Below are positions 1 through 7,158 of a stretch of DNA of 40,963 nucleotides, one piece after another; positions within the stretch are counted from its first letter, which is position 1; every line of letters begins with the position of its first letter. Below the pieces are notes generated by a model that had not been told where the DNA came from, made no database searches, and saw nothing but the letters and a program-made list of their open reading frames with translations. The stretch covers positions 1 to 40,963 of the forward strand of contig NZ_JAJTTH010000021.1 in the NCBI RefSeq assembly GCF_021341665.1, written 5' to 3'. The translations under genes were made by a program, and so were the position numbers. The stretch is from Pseudomonas sp. Au-Pse12 (GTDB lineage: Bacteria > Pseudomonadota > Gammaproteobacteria > Pseudomonadales > Pseudomonadaceae).

Positions 1-90
1 AGACCTTTTGGTTCCTTTTGTGTCGACTGACAAAAGGGACCCGCTGTAAAAGCGGAACCGCCGGCAGCCACACCCGCAGCAACGGATATG
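1..90 (+). repeat. Dispersed intergenic repeat, copy A (partial, cut by window start)
   Basis: The end of this copy (CCGCAGCAACGGATATG at 74-90) recurs at 3438-3454, 12821-12837 and, on the other strand, at about 40818-40834 with one change. Before it comes the shared core with a CGCTGTAAAAGCG mini-hairpin and a CAAAAG-GGACC stretch. Only the distal half is present because the window starts inside the element. It is followed within about 25 bp by the truncated HicB-like sequence. Confidence 0.75.
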
Positions 91-116
91 TACCCCAAAC
101 GCCCAGGCACATCCCC

Positions 117-316
117 CATCCCGATTTCGCACCCATGGCCTGGGACAGGCTGAACATCGACATCACGCCTCACCTGGGCAAGACCAAGAAGCCCAACCTG
201 ACCCTGCCGGGTTATGTGATTCAGCAGATCGACCGCTTTGTCCGCGAGTACAACATCAAGAACCAGTCGTCCTTCCTGGCCGATACCGCGCAGGAAAAAA
301 CTCGGGCGCTGAAAGC
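117..316 (+). pseudogene. Truncated, frameshifted HicB-like antitoxin remnant
   Basis: From the codon for His in HPDFAPM (117) onward the translation matches the C-terminal half of the intact HicB-like protein at 1368-1769: DITPHLGKTKKPNLTLPGY, then IQQIDRFVREYNIK and SSFLADTA. The N-terminal half is missing; repeat copy A lies in its place. Near the end the intact gene reads GAAAAGCTCGGGCGC then stop, whereas here a run of six A (295-300) shifts the frame, so the expected stop (TGA at 310-312 in the original frame) is missed and the frame runs on. There is no ribosome binding site or credible start. It is probably a dead duplicate with no product. Confidence 0.8.
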
Positions 317-370
317 GGCTGCAGAGGGCAGGCCAAGCGGAGTGAGGCAAGTTGTGGTTGCTGCGCAACC

Positions 371-400
371 AAGCGGGAGCAAGCTCCCTCGCCACAGGGG
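371..400. repeat. REP-type palindrome
   Basis: AGCGGGAGCAAGCTCCC followed by TCGCCACAGG is a typical Pseudomonas REP sequence: GGGAGC and GCTCCC pair around a short centre. A close relative occurs at about 19698-19722. It lies between the HicB remnant and the end of the minus-strand gene at 486-1031. Confidence 0.6.
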
Positions 401-485
401 TTGTGGCCTGCCAAATAGCTGGGGGCTGCCACAGGAAAAACTCCAGCCTTCGACAGCGGCTACTGAGGCGCAATACCCGCCTTTT

Positions 486-1031
486 TTATGCGAGGAAAGC
501 TCCGGTAGCGCCAGCATCCGACAACGCAAACAGCAGTTCCTCCAGCGCTTGCGCTGGAACCGACCCCAAGTCAATCTTGACCCTGTACCCCTCCTCCGTC
601 GCCTCCGGGTCCGACACAAAATGCACCACCCCTTGCAGCCCTTCTTCGGTCGGCGGGTTCTCATCTTCGCCGTCGAACCACTCAAAGAACCACGCCCGAA
701 TAACCTCGCAAGCCTGTTCCAGCCTCAACCCCCGCACCTCCAGCGGCAACCAGTCCCAGCCAAAGGGCGAGATCCCCACCGCCATCTGCTCGATCGCAAA
801 CCTCACAGGCTCAAAACCCAGCTCGGCTTCGGAATCGACCTGCACCGGCTCCCCGCTCTCGGCCGCAATCACATCTATCCGACAAGGCGTGCCCATGGCC
901 CCTTCAACCGCCAGCGAACCATCGCTGTTGCGGTACGCGGGCTCGACATGCGCCGCCCCTTCTGCGGCAACACGTGCCAGGGTTTCAACATAGGGTTTAC
1001 GAATGGCGGCAAGCAGTTCGCTGACGGTCAT
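486..1031 (-). CDS. Conserved hypothetical protein, 181 aa
   Basis: I do not recognise a named family. The protein begins MTVSELLAAIRKPYVETLAR and is acidic (pI clearly low), with a tryptophan-rich middle (FGWDWLPLEVRGL, then RAWFFEWFDGED) and no signal peptide or membrane segment, so it is probably cytoplasmic. The reading frame extends upstream to 1238, but the start at 1031 is preferred: AAGGAAG lies about 11 nt before it, and the upstream extension is low-quality, Arg/Cys-rich sequence. Neighbours are the HicB remnant downstream and the divergent intact HicB-like gene, so the context gives no function. The codon pattern is typical for the genome, which supports a real gene. Confidence 0.7.
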   Translation of the reverse strand: MTVSELLAAIRKPYVETLARVAAEGAAHVEPAYRNSDGSLAVEGAMGTPCRIDVIAAESGEPVQVDSEAELGFEPVRFAIEQMAVGISPFGWDWLPLEVRGLRLEQACEVIRAWFFEWFDGEDENPPTEEGLQGVVHFVSDPEATEEGYRVKIDLGSVPAQALEELLFALSDAGATGAFLA

Positions 1032-1367
1032 GGATCTGATGACTTCCTTGGCATGAACCCGCCGATGGATCGACCTTCGACGGGGGGAGATGGGTGACTG
1101 AAAATCCGCGGCAATAGTGCAATGGGCGGCAATGGCACGTCCATGAAAAACCGAGGGGGCTTTTATATAGCCTGCGACCGGCCCATTACCCCGTCCCCCC
1201 GCTGAGCGACAGGCCGCGATACATAACTCCAGACACACAATTCAACCTGCATTATCGAGCGCCCGGAGTTATAACCCCCCCATCTCACCCAGCCAGAAGA
1301 GGGAGACACAAAGCAGACAGCTGCTCTAGCTCCCATCATTCTTCGCACCTGTATTGAGGAAATCCCC
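1032..1367. other. Divergent intergenic region with an 8-bp inverted repeat
   Basis: This 336-bp gap separates the divergent genes at 486-1031 and 1368-1769. No HicA-sized reading frame with a toxin-like sequence is visible in it. ATAACTCC (1223-1230) and GGAGTTAT (1265-1272) form a perfect inverted repeat with a 34-nt gap, which may be a regulator site or the base of a hairpin. The rest is unremarkable. Confidence 0.4.
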
Positions 1368-1769
1368 GTGCAATATCCCATCTGCATCGAGTGGGGCGAC
1401 GAACACACCGCCACCGGCATCCAGATTCCCGACATCCCCGGCGCCGTCACCGCCGGCGACACCTTCGAGGCCGCCTACAGCGCCGCCATCGAGATTGCCC
1501 ACGTCATGCTCGAAGAACGGGCCCGAGCCGGGCAGGCCATTCCCCTGCCCTCGCCCACCGGCAAACACCGCACCCACCCCGATTTCGCGGGCATGGGCTG
1601 GGGCATGTTGGAGATCGACATCACGCCTTACCTGGGCAAGACCGAGAAGGTCAACGTGACCTTGCCCGGTTATGTGATTCAGCAGATCGACCGCTTTGTC
1701 CGCGAGCACAACATCAAGAGCCGCTCGTCCTTCCTGACCGATGCGGCGATGGAAAAGCTCGGGCGCTAA
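1368..1769 (+). CDS. HicB-like antitoxin family protein, without adjacent HicA
   Basis: The 133-aa protein has the two-part HicB layout. The N-terminal half (MQYPICIEWGDEHT, then IPDIPGAVTAGDT and IEIAHVMLEE) is the HicB degraded-RNase-H-like fold. The C-terminal segment (VNVTLPGYVIQQIDRFV, then SSFLTDAAMEKL) is a ribbon-helix-helix-like DNA-binding part. HicB proteins neutralise the HicA mRNA interferase and repress their own operon. The start is GTG at 1368, preceded by GAGGAAA at a good distance. No hicA is found upstream or downstream, so this is an orphan regulator or a toxin-free survivor. A decayed partial copy lies at 117-316, which points to an old duplication. Confidence 0.8.
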   Translation: MQYPICIEWGDEHTATGIQIPDIPGAVTAGDTFEAAYSAAIEIAHVMLEERARAGQAIPLPSPTGKHRTHPDFAGMGWGMLEIDITPYLGKTEKVNVTLPGYVIQQIDRFVREHNIKSRSSFLTDAAMEKLGR

Positions 1770-1844
1770 GCACAGGTTCAACCGGGGAACAGGGCCAACG
1801 CAGAACGCCGTCAGGTTGGAGGGTCGCCCCCAGGCCGGCCCGAC

Positions 1845-2309
1845 TCATTCGCCCTGGTCTTGCTCAAGCCGGTTGCGCAGTTGGTTCAGCACCCGGTGGG
1901 TCGCCTGGATCTCATCAACCTCCAGCCCCTGGGCCAGCTCATTGATCCAGGGCGCTTGCAGCTTCAACGCCTGATCGAATGCCGCCTTTCCCGCCTCCGT
2001 CAGCAGCACCAGTTGCGCCCGACGGTGGTGCGGGTTGGGCTGGAATTCCAGCAGGCCATCCTTCACCAGGTCATTGACGATCCGCTGAACGTTCTGCCGA
2101 TTGGCGCCCATGTCGCGGGCAATCCATGAGACGGGCTGCGCCCGATCGGCTGCGACGATTGTGCCAAGCAACTGCCAGCGGGCACTGGTGAGACCTATCT
2201 CAGCCACCAGGCGATCGCCTGCGGTGAGCATGCGCGCACTGGCTCGAAAGAGTTCAAGGACCAGATCGGTCATGGCGCGTCCAGCGGGGGTGTGGTTTGG
2301 TTTTTTCAT
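1845..2309 (-). CDS. MarR family transcriptional regulator
   Basis: This is a 154-aa winged-helix regulator. It shows the MarR features: helix 1 (MTDLVLELFRASARMLTAGD), the recognition region (ARDMGANRQNVQRIVNDLV) and the wing (NPHHRRAQLVLLTEAGK), where the Asp-Arg-Arg-type wing tip of the family is His-His-Arg-Arg. MarR proteins bind palindromes as dimers and usually repress a neighbouring gene until a phenolic or oxidative ligand binds. The start ATG at 2309 follows GGAAAAG; a longer frame to 2345 would overlap the operator-like palindrome and is less likely. It is divergent from the monooxygenase-fold gene at 2406, the probable target. Confidence 0.87.
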   Translation of the reverse strand: MKKPNHTPAGRAMTDLVLELFRASARMLTAGDRLVAEIGLTSARWQLLGTIVAADRAQPVSWIARDMGANRQNVQRIVNDLVKDGLLEFQPNPHHRRAQLVLLTEAGKAAFDQALKLQAPWINELAQGLEVDEIQATHRVLNQLRNRLEQDQGE

Positions 2310-2327
2310 GCCGCGAACTTTTCCACA

Positions 2328-2345
2328 TTGACACCATGATGTCAA
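2328..2345. promoter_or_regulatory. Near-perfect 18-bp palindrome, probable MarR operator
   Basis: TTGACACCATGATGTCAA has 6-bp perfect arms (TTGACA/TGTCAA) and only one mismatched pair over its whole length. It lies 19 bp upstream of the MarR start codon, in the MarR leader/promoter. A looser match (13 of 18 positions to the symmetric form) is at 2375-2392, just before the divergent gene. Size and symmetry fit a MarR dimer site. The assignment is inference. Confidence 0.6.
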
Positions 2346-2374
2346 TCGAGCTAGTTTTCACCAATCGCACCATA

Positions 2375-2392
2375 TTGTCATCATGTTTACAT
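2375..2392. promoter_or_regulatory. Second, degenerate copy of the MarR-type site
   Basis: TTGTCATCATGTTTACAT shares the core CATCATG with the symmetric form of the 2328-2345 palindrome. It ends 13 bp before the start codon at 2406. It could let one regulator control both divergent genes, but the symmetry is weak. Confidence 0.35.
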
Positions 2393-2405
2393 CCTAGAGG
2401 CCGTC

Positions 2406-2774
2406 ATGCTGTCCATTCGCCCGCTCGATCCCGTGGTTCCCATTCACCAGCAGCTCCAGTGCAGCGAATCGCCGGTGGTGCTGGTCAACCTGTTCACCGT
2501 CGACCAGGACGATATCCCCGACCTGCTGCGTGCCTGGGAGCTGGATGCCAACTGGATGAAGCAACGTGCCGGTTACATTTCTACCCAGCTCCATCAAGCC
2601 ATCGGTGGCAGCTGCATGTTCTTGAACTACGCGGTATGGGAGTCGGTGGAGTGCTTTGGCGAAGCCTTCAATCACCCGGATTTTGCCAACGCCCTGGGCC
2701 GTTACCCCTCAAGTGCCTTGGCCATGCCCCATCTGTTCACCAAGGTCGCCGTACCGAACATCTGCACGGCTTGA
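2406..2774 (+). CDS. Antibiotic biosynthesis monooxygenase (ABM)-fold protein
   Basis: The 122-aa protein has the ferredoxin-like ABM pattern: a strand with VVLVNLFTVDQDD, a helix with LLRAWELDANWMKQ, then YISTQLHQAIGG and FLNYAVWESVECFGEAFNHPDF, where W-S/D-x-E-x-F is the usual ABM signature. Such proteins act as small cofactor-free monooxygenases (often on quinones or phenolics) or as uncharacterised dimers. The start follows TAGAGG at a suitable distance. It is divergent from the MarR regulator and 31 bp upstream of a membrane protein gene, so a MarR-controlled two-gene stress or detoxification unit is likely. The substrate cannot be read from the sequence. Confidence 0.8.
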   Translation: MLSIRPLDPVVPIHQQLQCSESPVVLVNLFTVDQDDIPDLLRAWELDANWMKQRAGYISTQLHQAIGGSCMFLNYAVWESVECFGEAFNHPDFANALGRYPSSALAMPHLFTKVAVPNICTA

Positions 2775-2805
2775 ACACCCCCCATTGACTGACGGGAAGC
2801 GCCCC

Positions 2806-3264
2806 ATGCTCAAACGACTCCACCTCACCGCCAGCCTGCTGGCCCTGCTGTGCATCGCCACGTTCTTTGTCTCGACCCTGCTGGTGGAAAGCATGGGAAC
2901 CCTGCATGCGATCGCTCAACTCAAGCACCTGATCGTGAGCCCCGGGCTCTGGGTGCTGATCCCGGCGATGGCCCTGGCGGGAGCCAGCGGCATGGGGCTG
3001 AGCCGGGCCCGACAGGGACGCCTGATCGCCTCGAAGAAAAAACGCATGCCCTTCATAGCCGCCAACGGCCTGTTGGTGCTCGTGCCCTGCGCCATTGCGC
3101 TCAACCTGTGGGCTTCGGCAGGCAGCTTCGACACGAGTTTTTACCTGGTGCAGATCATCGAACTGATCGCCGGAGCCACCAACCTCACCTTGATGGGGTT
3201 GAACGTGCGCGATGGTTTGCGGCTTAGCGGTCGGTTGCAGAGGGCCATGCCTCAGGGCCGCTAG
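2806..3264 (+). CDS. Small integral membrane protein, 152 aa
   Basis: Four hydrophobic stretches are visible: about residues 8-28 (LTASLLALLCIATFFVSTLL), 44-62, 82-102 (FIAANGLLVLVPCAIALNLW) and 112-134. A basic loop (RARQGRLIASKKKR) lies between the second and third. I do not recognise an enzyme motif. The start ATG at 2806 follows GGGAAG; an upstream in-frame extension overlaps the ABM gene and is ignored. It starts 31 bp after the ABM gene and is probably cotranscribed, so it may share MarR control. Its stop codon directly abuts the dispersed repeat (copy B). Confidence 0.75.
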   Translation: MLKRLHLTASLLALLCIATFFVSTLLVESMGTLHAIAQLKHLIVSPGLWVLIPAMALAGASGMGLSRARQGRLIASKKKRMPFIAANGLLVLVPCAIALNLWASAGSFDTSFYLVQIIELIAGATNLTLMGLNVRDGLRLSGRLQRAMPQGR

Positions 3265-3454
3265 GCCATGGATGGCCGGTGGCGGCGGCCCACGGATCAA
3301 TGCCGGAGTGAGGGCATGCCTCGCTATGCGAGGCACCGAGTGGAGGGTCAGAAGCGTTTTGCTCACTTTTGTCTGGGCCGGCATTCCGGGTTTTCAAAAG
3401 TGACTCGCTGTAAGAGCAATACCGCCAGCCGCCACACCCGCAGCAACGGATATG
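3265..3454 (+). repeat. Dispersed intergenic repeat, copy B (about 190 bp)
   Basis: It starts with AGGCCATGGATGGCC at the stop codon of the preceding gene and ends with CAGCAACGGATATG. It contains a perfect hairpin GCCTCGC-TAT-GCGAGGC (3316-3332) and a CAAAAGTGA-CTCGCTGTAAGAGC core. The same order of blocks is found in copy C (12660-12837) and, inverted, in copy D (40818-40963). It fills the gap between two convergent genes. Confidence 0.85.
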
Positions 3455-3487
3455 CCCCCCCCTGCCACCCTCCACCCAAAACCAAAC

Positions 3488-5113
3488 TCAAACCTTGAAC
3501 CGCGCCACCAACCGATTCAGCTCAATCGCCAGATTGGCCATCTCCCCACAAGCACTGGCCGTCTGACTGGCCCCCGCCGAACTCTGAATCGACAACTCAC
3601 GAATACTGGTCAGGTTCTGATCCGCCTCACGCGCCACCTGCGCCTGCTCTTCCGAGGCGGTGGCAATCAACAGATTGCGCTCATTGATCTGGGTGATCGC
3701 CTGGGCAATCTGCTTGAGCGACACATCAGCGTTCTGCGCCACCGAAATCGAGCTGTTGGCCATCTCCGCGCTGACGTTCATGGCACTCACCGCCTGGGTC
3801 GAATCGGCCTGAATGGCGCTGATCATCTGCTCGATTTCCTGGGTCGACTGCTGGGTACGGTGGGCCAAGGCCCGCACTTCATCGGCCACCACCGCAAAGC
3901 CCCTACCCTGCTCACCGGCGCGGGCGGCTTCAATGGCCGCGTTGAGCGCCAGCAGGTTGGTCTGCTCGGCAATCGCGCGAATCACTTCCACCACTTTGCT
4001 GATGTCCTGGGCCCTGCCGGACAGCGCCTTGACCTGCTCGCCGGTGCTGGCCACGTTGCCAGCCAGGCCTTCGATGGCCTTCAGCGTCTGGGCCACGTTC
4101 TCGATGCCCGAGCGGGTGAACTCCATGGACTCGCGGGACGACTGCGCGGCCGCTTCGGCGTTGCGTGCCACCTCGTCCACCGCGGCGCTCATTTCAGTCA
4201 CCGCGGTGGCCGCCTGGCTGACTTCATCGTTCTGCCGCACCAGCCCGCGGCTGGCGTCTTCGGTCACCGCGGTCATTTCTTCCGAGGCCGAGGCCAGTTG
4301 GGTTGAAGAGTCGGCGATGTGGGCAATGGTTTCCCGCAGGTTGCCCTGCATCTTCGCCAGGGCGGCCAGCAGGCGGCCGGCTTCATCGCGGCCACTGACG
4401 CCGATCTCCCGGGACAGGTCGCTGCTGGCGATGCGCTCGGCCACCGCCAGGGCATCGCCGATGGGCGCGGTGATGCTGCGGGTCAGCACGGTGGCCAGCA
4501 CCACGGTGAGCACCACCGTCACCCCCATCAGCACCAGCACCAGCGTCAGGCCGCTGTTGTACACCGACGAGGCGGTGATCCCCGCCTGCCTCGCGCCCTC
4601 GTCATTGAAGTCCGAGAGCTTGTCCATCTTCTCCTGCATGGCGTTGGTCATGGGGCTGATGCGGGTGTTGATCAAGGTGATGGCCGCGGCGTTGTCACCG
4701 CTGCGCAGCAGCGGTTCCAGCTCGTCCACCAGCTTGAAATAGGCCTGCACATCGGTCGCCACCGCCTGGTACAGCTCGCGCTCCGCCGGCCCGCTGATCA
4801 GGGGAACGTACTGGCTGATGGTGTTCTGCAGGGTGCTTCGATAACCGCTCAAGGAGGCGATGCGAGTCTGGCGCTGTTGTTCGTCGGTGGTCACGGTGAT
4901 GCGGATGCTTTCCAGACGCAGGCGCAAGACGCCGGTCTTCATCTTGCCGATCTCGCGGATGCTGGCCATCCAGTTGGTCTCGACATCCTGCTCGGAGTCT
5001 CGCAGCTTGCCCATTTGCAGGACAGCGACAATCCCCAGGGCCAAGACCACCAGGACAATGAGTGAGAAAAAAGCCGCAGACCTTGGAGCGAGGTTCATAG
5101 CCCTGACGTTCAT
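3488..5113 (-). CDS. Methyl-accepting chemotaxis protein
   Basis: This 541-aa chemoreceptor has transmembrane segment 1 at about residues 13-33, a periplasmic four-helix-bundle ligand domain (34-187), transmembrane segment 2 at 188-210, HAMP at about 211-263, and a long cytoplasmic signalling coil. The highly conserved hairpin tip (EQTNLLALNAAIEAARAGEQ, then GRGFAVVADEVRALA) is near residues 375-415. It senses a small periplasmic ligand and controls CheA through CheW; the ligand is not predictable. No CheB/CheR pentapeptide tether is seen at the C-terminus, which ends in LNRLVARFKV as in many Pseudomonas receptors. The start ATG at 5113 follows AGAGAGA. It is a single gene with no chemotaxis neighbours. 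Confidence 0.95.
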   Translation of the reverse strand: MNVRAMNLAPRSAAFFSLIVLVVLALGIVAVLQMGKLRDSEQDVETNWMASIREIGKMKTGVLRLRLESIRITVTTDEQQRQTRIASLSGYRSTLQNTISQYVPLISGPAERELYQAVATDVQAYFKLVDELEPLLRSGDNAAAITLINTRISPMTNAMQEKMDKLSDFNDEGARQAGITASSVYNSGLTLVLVLMGVTVVLTVVLATVLTRSITAPIGDALAVAERIASSDLSREIGVSGRDEAGRLLAALAKMQGNLRETIAHIADSSTQLASASEEMTAVTEDASRGLVRQNDEVSQAATAVTEMSAAVDEVARNAEAAAQSSRESMEFTRSGIENVAQTLKAIEGLAGNVASTGEQVKALSGRAQDISKVVEVIRAIAEQTNLLALNAAIEAARAGEQGRGFAVVADEVRALAHRTQQSTQEIEQMISAIQADSTQAVSAMNVSAEMANSSISVAQNADVSLKQIAQAITQINERNLLIATASEEQAQVAREADQNLTSIRELSIQSSAGASQTASACGEMANLAIELNRLVARFKV

Positions 5114-5434
5114 TTTTTATCTCTCTAATAGAATGGTCGGTACTTCGCTGCTGTCATTCCACGCTATCGACTGAGTGTCAGAGAGCTGCAAACAAGCCGA
5201 CGACTGGGTCAGCGGCCCACCCGGCACGGCAACGTCGATACTCACTCGGGTCAATCCAGGCCTGTCGGAATTGCAGGCCACACTCCGCCCTCCTGCGCCC
5301 ATGAACCACCCCTGGGCGGGTGAACATCAGTTAAGTCGAATAACGCGGCCCGCGCCGTCTCGATTCTTCTGGGCAATGGCACCTGGAGCCCGGCGACTAT
5401 CCACCGGGGGGGCCTAACAAGCCATAGCAGATAA
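5114..5434. other. Intergenic stretch with no recognised gene
   Basis: This stretch runs from the chemoreceptor start to the gene remnant at 5435. It should hold the chemoreceptor promoter on the minus strand. A G-rich run lies at about 5405-5412. No convincing hairpin, promoter or coding signal was identified beyond this. Confidence 0.3.
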
Positions 5435-5635
5435 TGGCATTTTGTCACTACCGTCGATCCGACAACCCTTGAAAGCCGCTCGACCAGGTTGCGCCTGATT
5501 ATCCGGGTACTGGGTTTGCACGAGCTGCCCGAGCAGGTCGATTGGTTTTTCAAGCGCATTACCGAGATCCTCAACGAGCGCGACATTGGCTTCGATTTCG
5601 AGCTGAACGTGAACGAAGAGGCTCCCGGCCTATAG
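5435..5635 (+). pseudogene. Orphan C-terminal gene fragment
   Basis: An open frame without a usable start codon translates into normal-looking protein: RLRLIIRVLGLHELPEQVDW, then FFKRITEILNERDIGFDFEL, ending NEEAPGL and a TAG at 5633-5635. The composition is balanced, unlike the Arg/Pro-rich out-of-frame translations of this genome, and the reading stops upstream at a TAA (5432-5434). There is no ATG/GTG with a ribosome binding site. It is best explained as the 3' end of a gene whose front has been deleted. I do not recognise the family. Confidence 0.4.
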
Positions 5636-5682
5636 CCCGCCACCTGCGCGCTGCCCCCAATTGAGCAGCGCGCAGGAATACC

Positions 5683-5937
5683 TTATGCCGGCAGGATCAG
5701 CGTCCGATCAAGCGCAATGAAATCCACATGCTGCTCATGGGAAAAGCCCTCGATCACGTCTTGCAGGTGCACATGCTCCCGCCCGTTGAGCGCCATTTCG
5801 TTGGCCGCATCGATCAAGAAAGCACCCAGCGCCCTGAGCGTGTCCGGCTCGACGAGAATCGAAATCTCGTCCAGCTGGATGCTCTGGTCACTGCCCACCG
5901 CGGTTCCCTGAACGCTAAAGGGTTTCAGCTTTTGCAA
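5683..5937 (-). CDS. Small protein resembling the Imm32 immunity family
   Basis: The 84-aa protein has a strand-rich front (DEISILVEPDTLRALGAFLI) followed by a helix (DAANEMALNGREHVHLQDV). This is the pattern of the Imm32-type family, where a short sheet is followed by ...L..FL..AA..M and an H..L/H..D segment. Those proteins are predicted immunity proteins for polymorphic toxins, although many stand alone. The start is TTG at 5937, well supported by AGGAG eight bases upstream. No toxin gene is adjacent; only the gene fragment at 5435-5635 lies beside it. The family call is tentative; it may simply be a conserved small cytoplasmic protein. Confidence 0.55.
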   Translation of the reverse strand: MQKLKPFSVQGTAVGSDQSIQLDEISILVEPDTLRALGAFLIDAANEMALNGREHVHLQDVIEGFSHEQHVDFIALDRTLILPA

Positions 5938-6005
5938 AGGTCGAACTCCTGCACCCGTAGGTCATGGTCAAATCGAGGTCATGTGCAAGGTTTGACCCAT
6001 CCCTG

Positions 6006-6875
6006 CTACTGCAAGGGCACATAAATATCCGTCAGCCACTGCTCCAGCGGCGTCTGCGGATAAATACTCAGGTATTCAAAGAACAGCGGCTGATCCCGCA
6101 GTTCCTCGCCACTGCCCGGCAGCCAATCGCGGTAGATCGGGTAGATGCTTTCACCTATGTGATCCGGCGAGCCCACATGCCGCACCACCGCATAGCGGCC
6201 ACCGGCAATCTGCATCTCACGAATACCCGCGTCATTGACGGCCACCGCCTCATGAATCTCGCCGCAGATGGCAAAGCGGAACTCCTCCGGCGGGGTGGTA
6301 TCGGGGTTGTTGAAGGGAATGCCAAAACTGCGACTCGACGCCACCGGCGACTGCCCGCTCTGCATCCGCCAATCGATAAACCTGCGCACGCTTTCATTAA
6401 CCAGCCCGGCAGGCCCGCAGTGCTCCAGCGCTGCAACCCGGGTGTCGGCAAAGTCCACGATTCGTACCTGCATGATGATGCTCCTGGAAAAATGAGGGAT
6501 GGCAAATACCGCATTCCAGACCTGCCAGTTCGGCTGCTTCCTGAACGCACTCGGGCTCATGCCGAACGCCCGCCTGAACGCCCTGGAAAAGGCCTCGGGG
6601 CTTTCGAAACCGGCGCCGAGCGCGGCTTCCAGCACCGAGTAATCCGCCAGGGAAACCAGGCGATGGGCCGCACCACGTAAACGCATCAGTTGCACATAAC
6701 GTGCAACCGGCACGCCGACGAAGGCGGTGAATTGCCGATGGAAGTGAAACGCCGAAAAGTTCGCCACCTGACTCAGGGCCAACACCGAGAGGTCACCTTC
6801 AAGGTTGCCATCGATGTAGGCGAGCACAGCGTTGAAGCGTTTGGCGTAGGCGGCGTTGATCGGCAAGTCAGACAC
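6006..6875 (-). CDS. AraC family regulator with GyrI-like ligand-binding domain
   Basis: The 289-aa protein carries the two AraC helix-turn-helix motifs at the N-terminus (residues about 13-115: LSVLALSQVANFSAFHFHRQ, then VLEAALGAGFESPEAFSRAF and FGMSPSAFRK). A GyrI/SbmC-like effector domain follows from about residue 137 (QVRIVDFADTRVAALEHCGP through EYLSIYPQTPLEQW). This is the Rob/BmrR-like layout in which a small hydrophobic compound binds the C-terminal part and switches transcription. The start is GTG at 6875 with GGAGC upstream. It is divergent from the transporter operon at 7159 across 283 bp, but the operon has its own RpiR gene, so this regulator's target is unclear. Confidence 0.9.
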   Translation of the reverse strand: MSDLPINAAYAKRFNAVLAYIDGNLEGDLSVLALSQVANFSAFHFHRQFTAFVGVPVARYVQLMRLRGAAHRLVSLADYSVLEAALGAGFESPEAFSRAFRRAFGMSPSAFRKQPNWQVWNAVFAIPHFSRSIIMQVRIVDFADTRVAALEHCGPAGLVNESVRRFIDWRMQSGQSPVASSRSFGIPFNNPDTTPPEEFRFAICGEIHEAVAVNDAGIREMQIAGGRYAVVRHVGSPDHIGESIYPIYRDWLPGSGEELRDQPLFFEYLSIYPQTPLEQWLTDIYVPLQ

Positions 6876-7032
6876 TGGGCAAAGGCTCCGGGAATTACGG
6901 TAGGCGAAGGATTGACGATGCCGGGGTGAACGCGCCTAGCCGCACTTGCTCAAGCTGCACGGAGGTTGCCCAGTGTAGCGGCATCCAGGACGTCGCTGAA
7001 TGTTCTCACAACTCAAACTGATATGATTTTTT

Positions 7033-7045
7033 TCAATTTCATTGA
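7033..7045. promoter_or_regulatory. AT-rich promoter region with TCAAT-TTC-ATTGA dyad
   Basis: Upstream of the transporter operon the GC content drops sharply (about 7015-7072). The stretch contains TCAATTTCATTGA, a perfect 5-bp-arm dyad, followed by another ATTGAT and TATTGATTTTTATTG. This is the likely promoter/operator zone for the operon and could bind the RpiR protein encoded at its end. No site consensus for this regulator is known to me. Confidence 0.35.
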
Positions 7046-7158
7046 TTATTGATTTTTATTGTGTCATTTATACCTTCGCCGATCACAGGACAGATCCAGC
7101 GCGCCACCCCGGATGGCGGGTCCCCGTTTCCCCCTATGCCCTGCCAGGAGTCAACAAT

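Noticed and set aside
1032..1238. N-terminal extension of the hypothetical gene at 486-1031
   Set aside because: The extension is Arg/Cys-rich, lacks a ribosome binding site at its start, and ends at an ATG with AAGGAAG in front.
1240..1367. A hicA toxin gene upstream of the HicB-like gene
   Set aside because: No frame with HicA-like features or a start was found in the gap.
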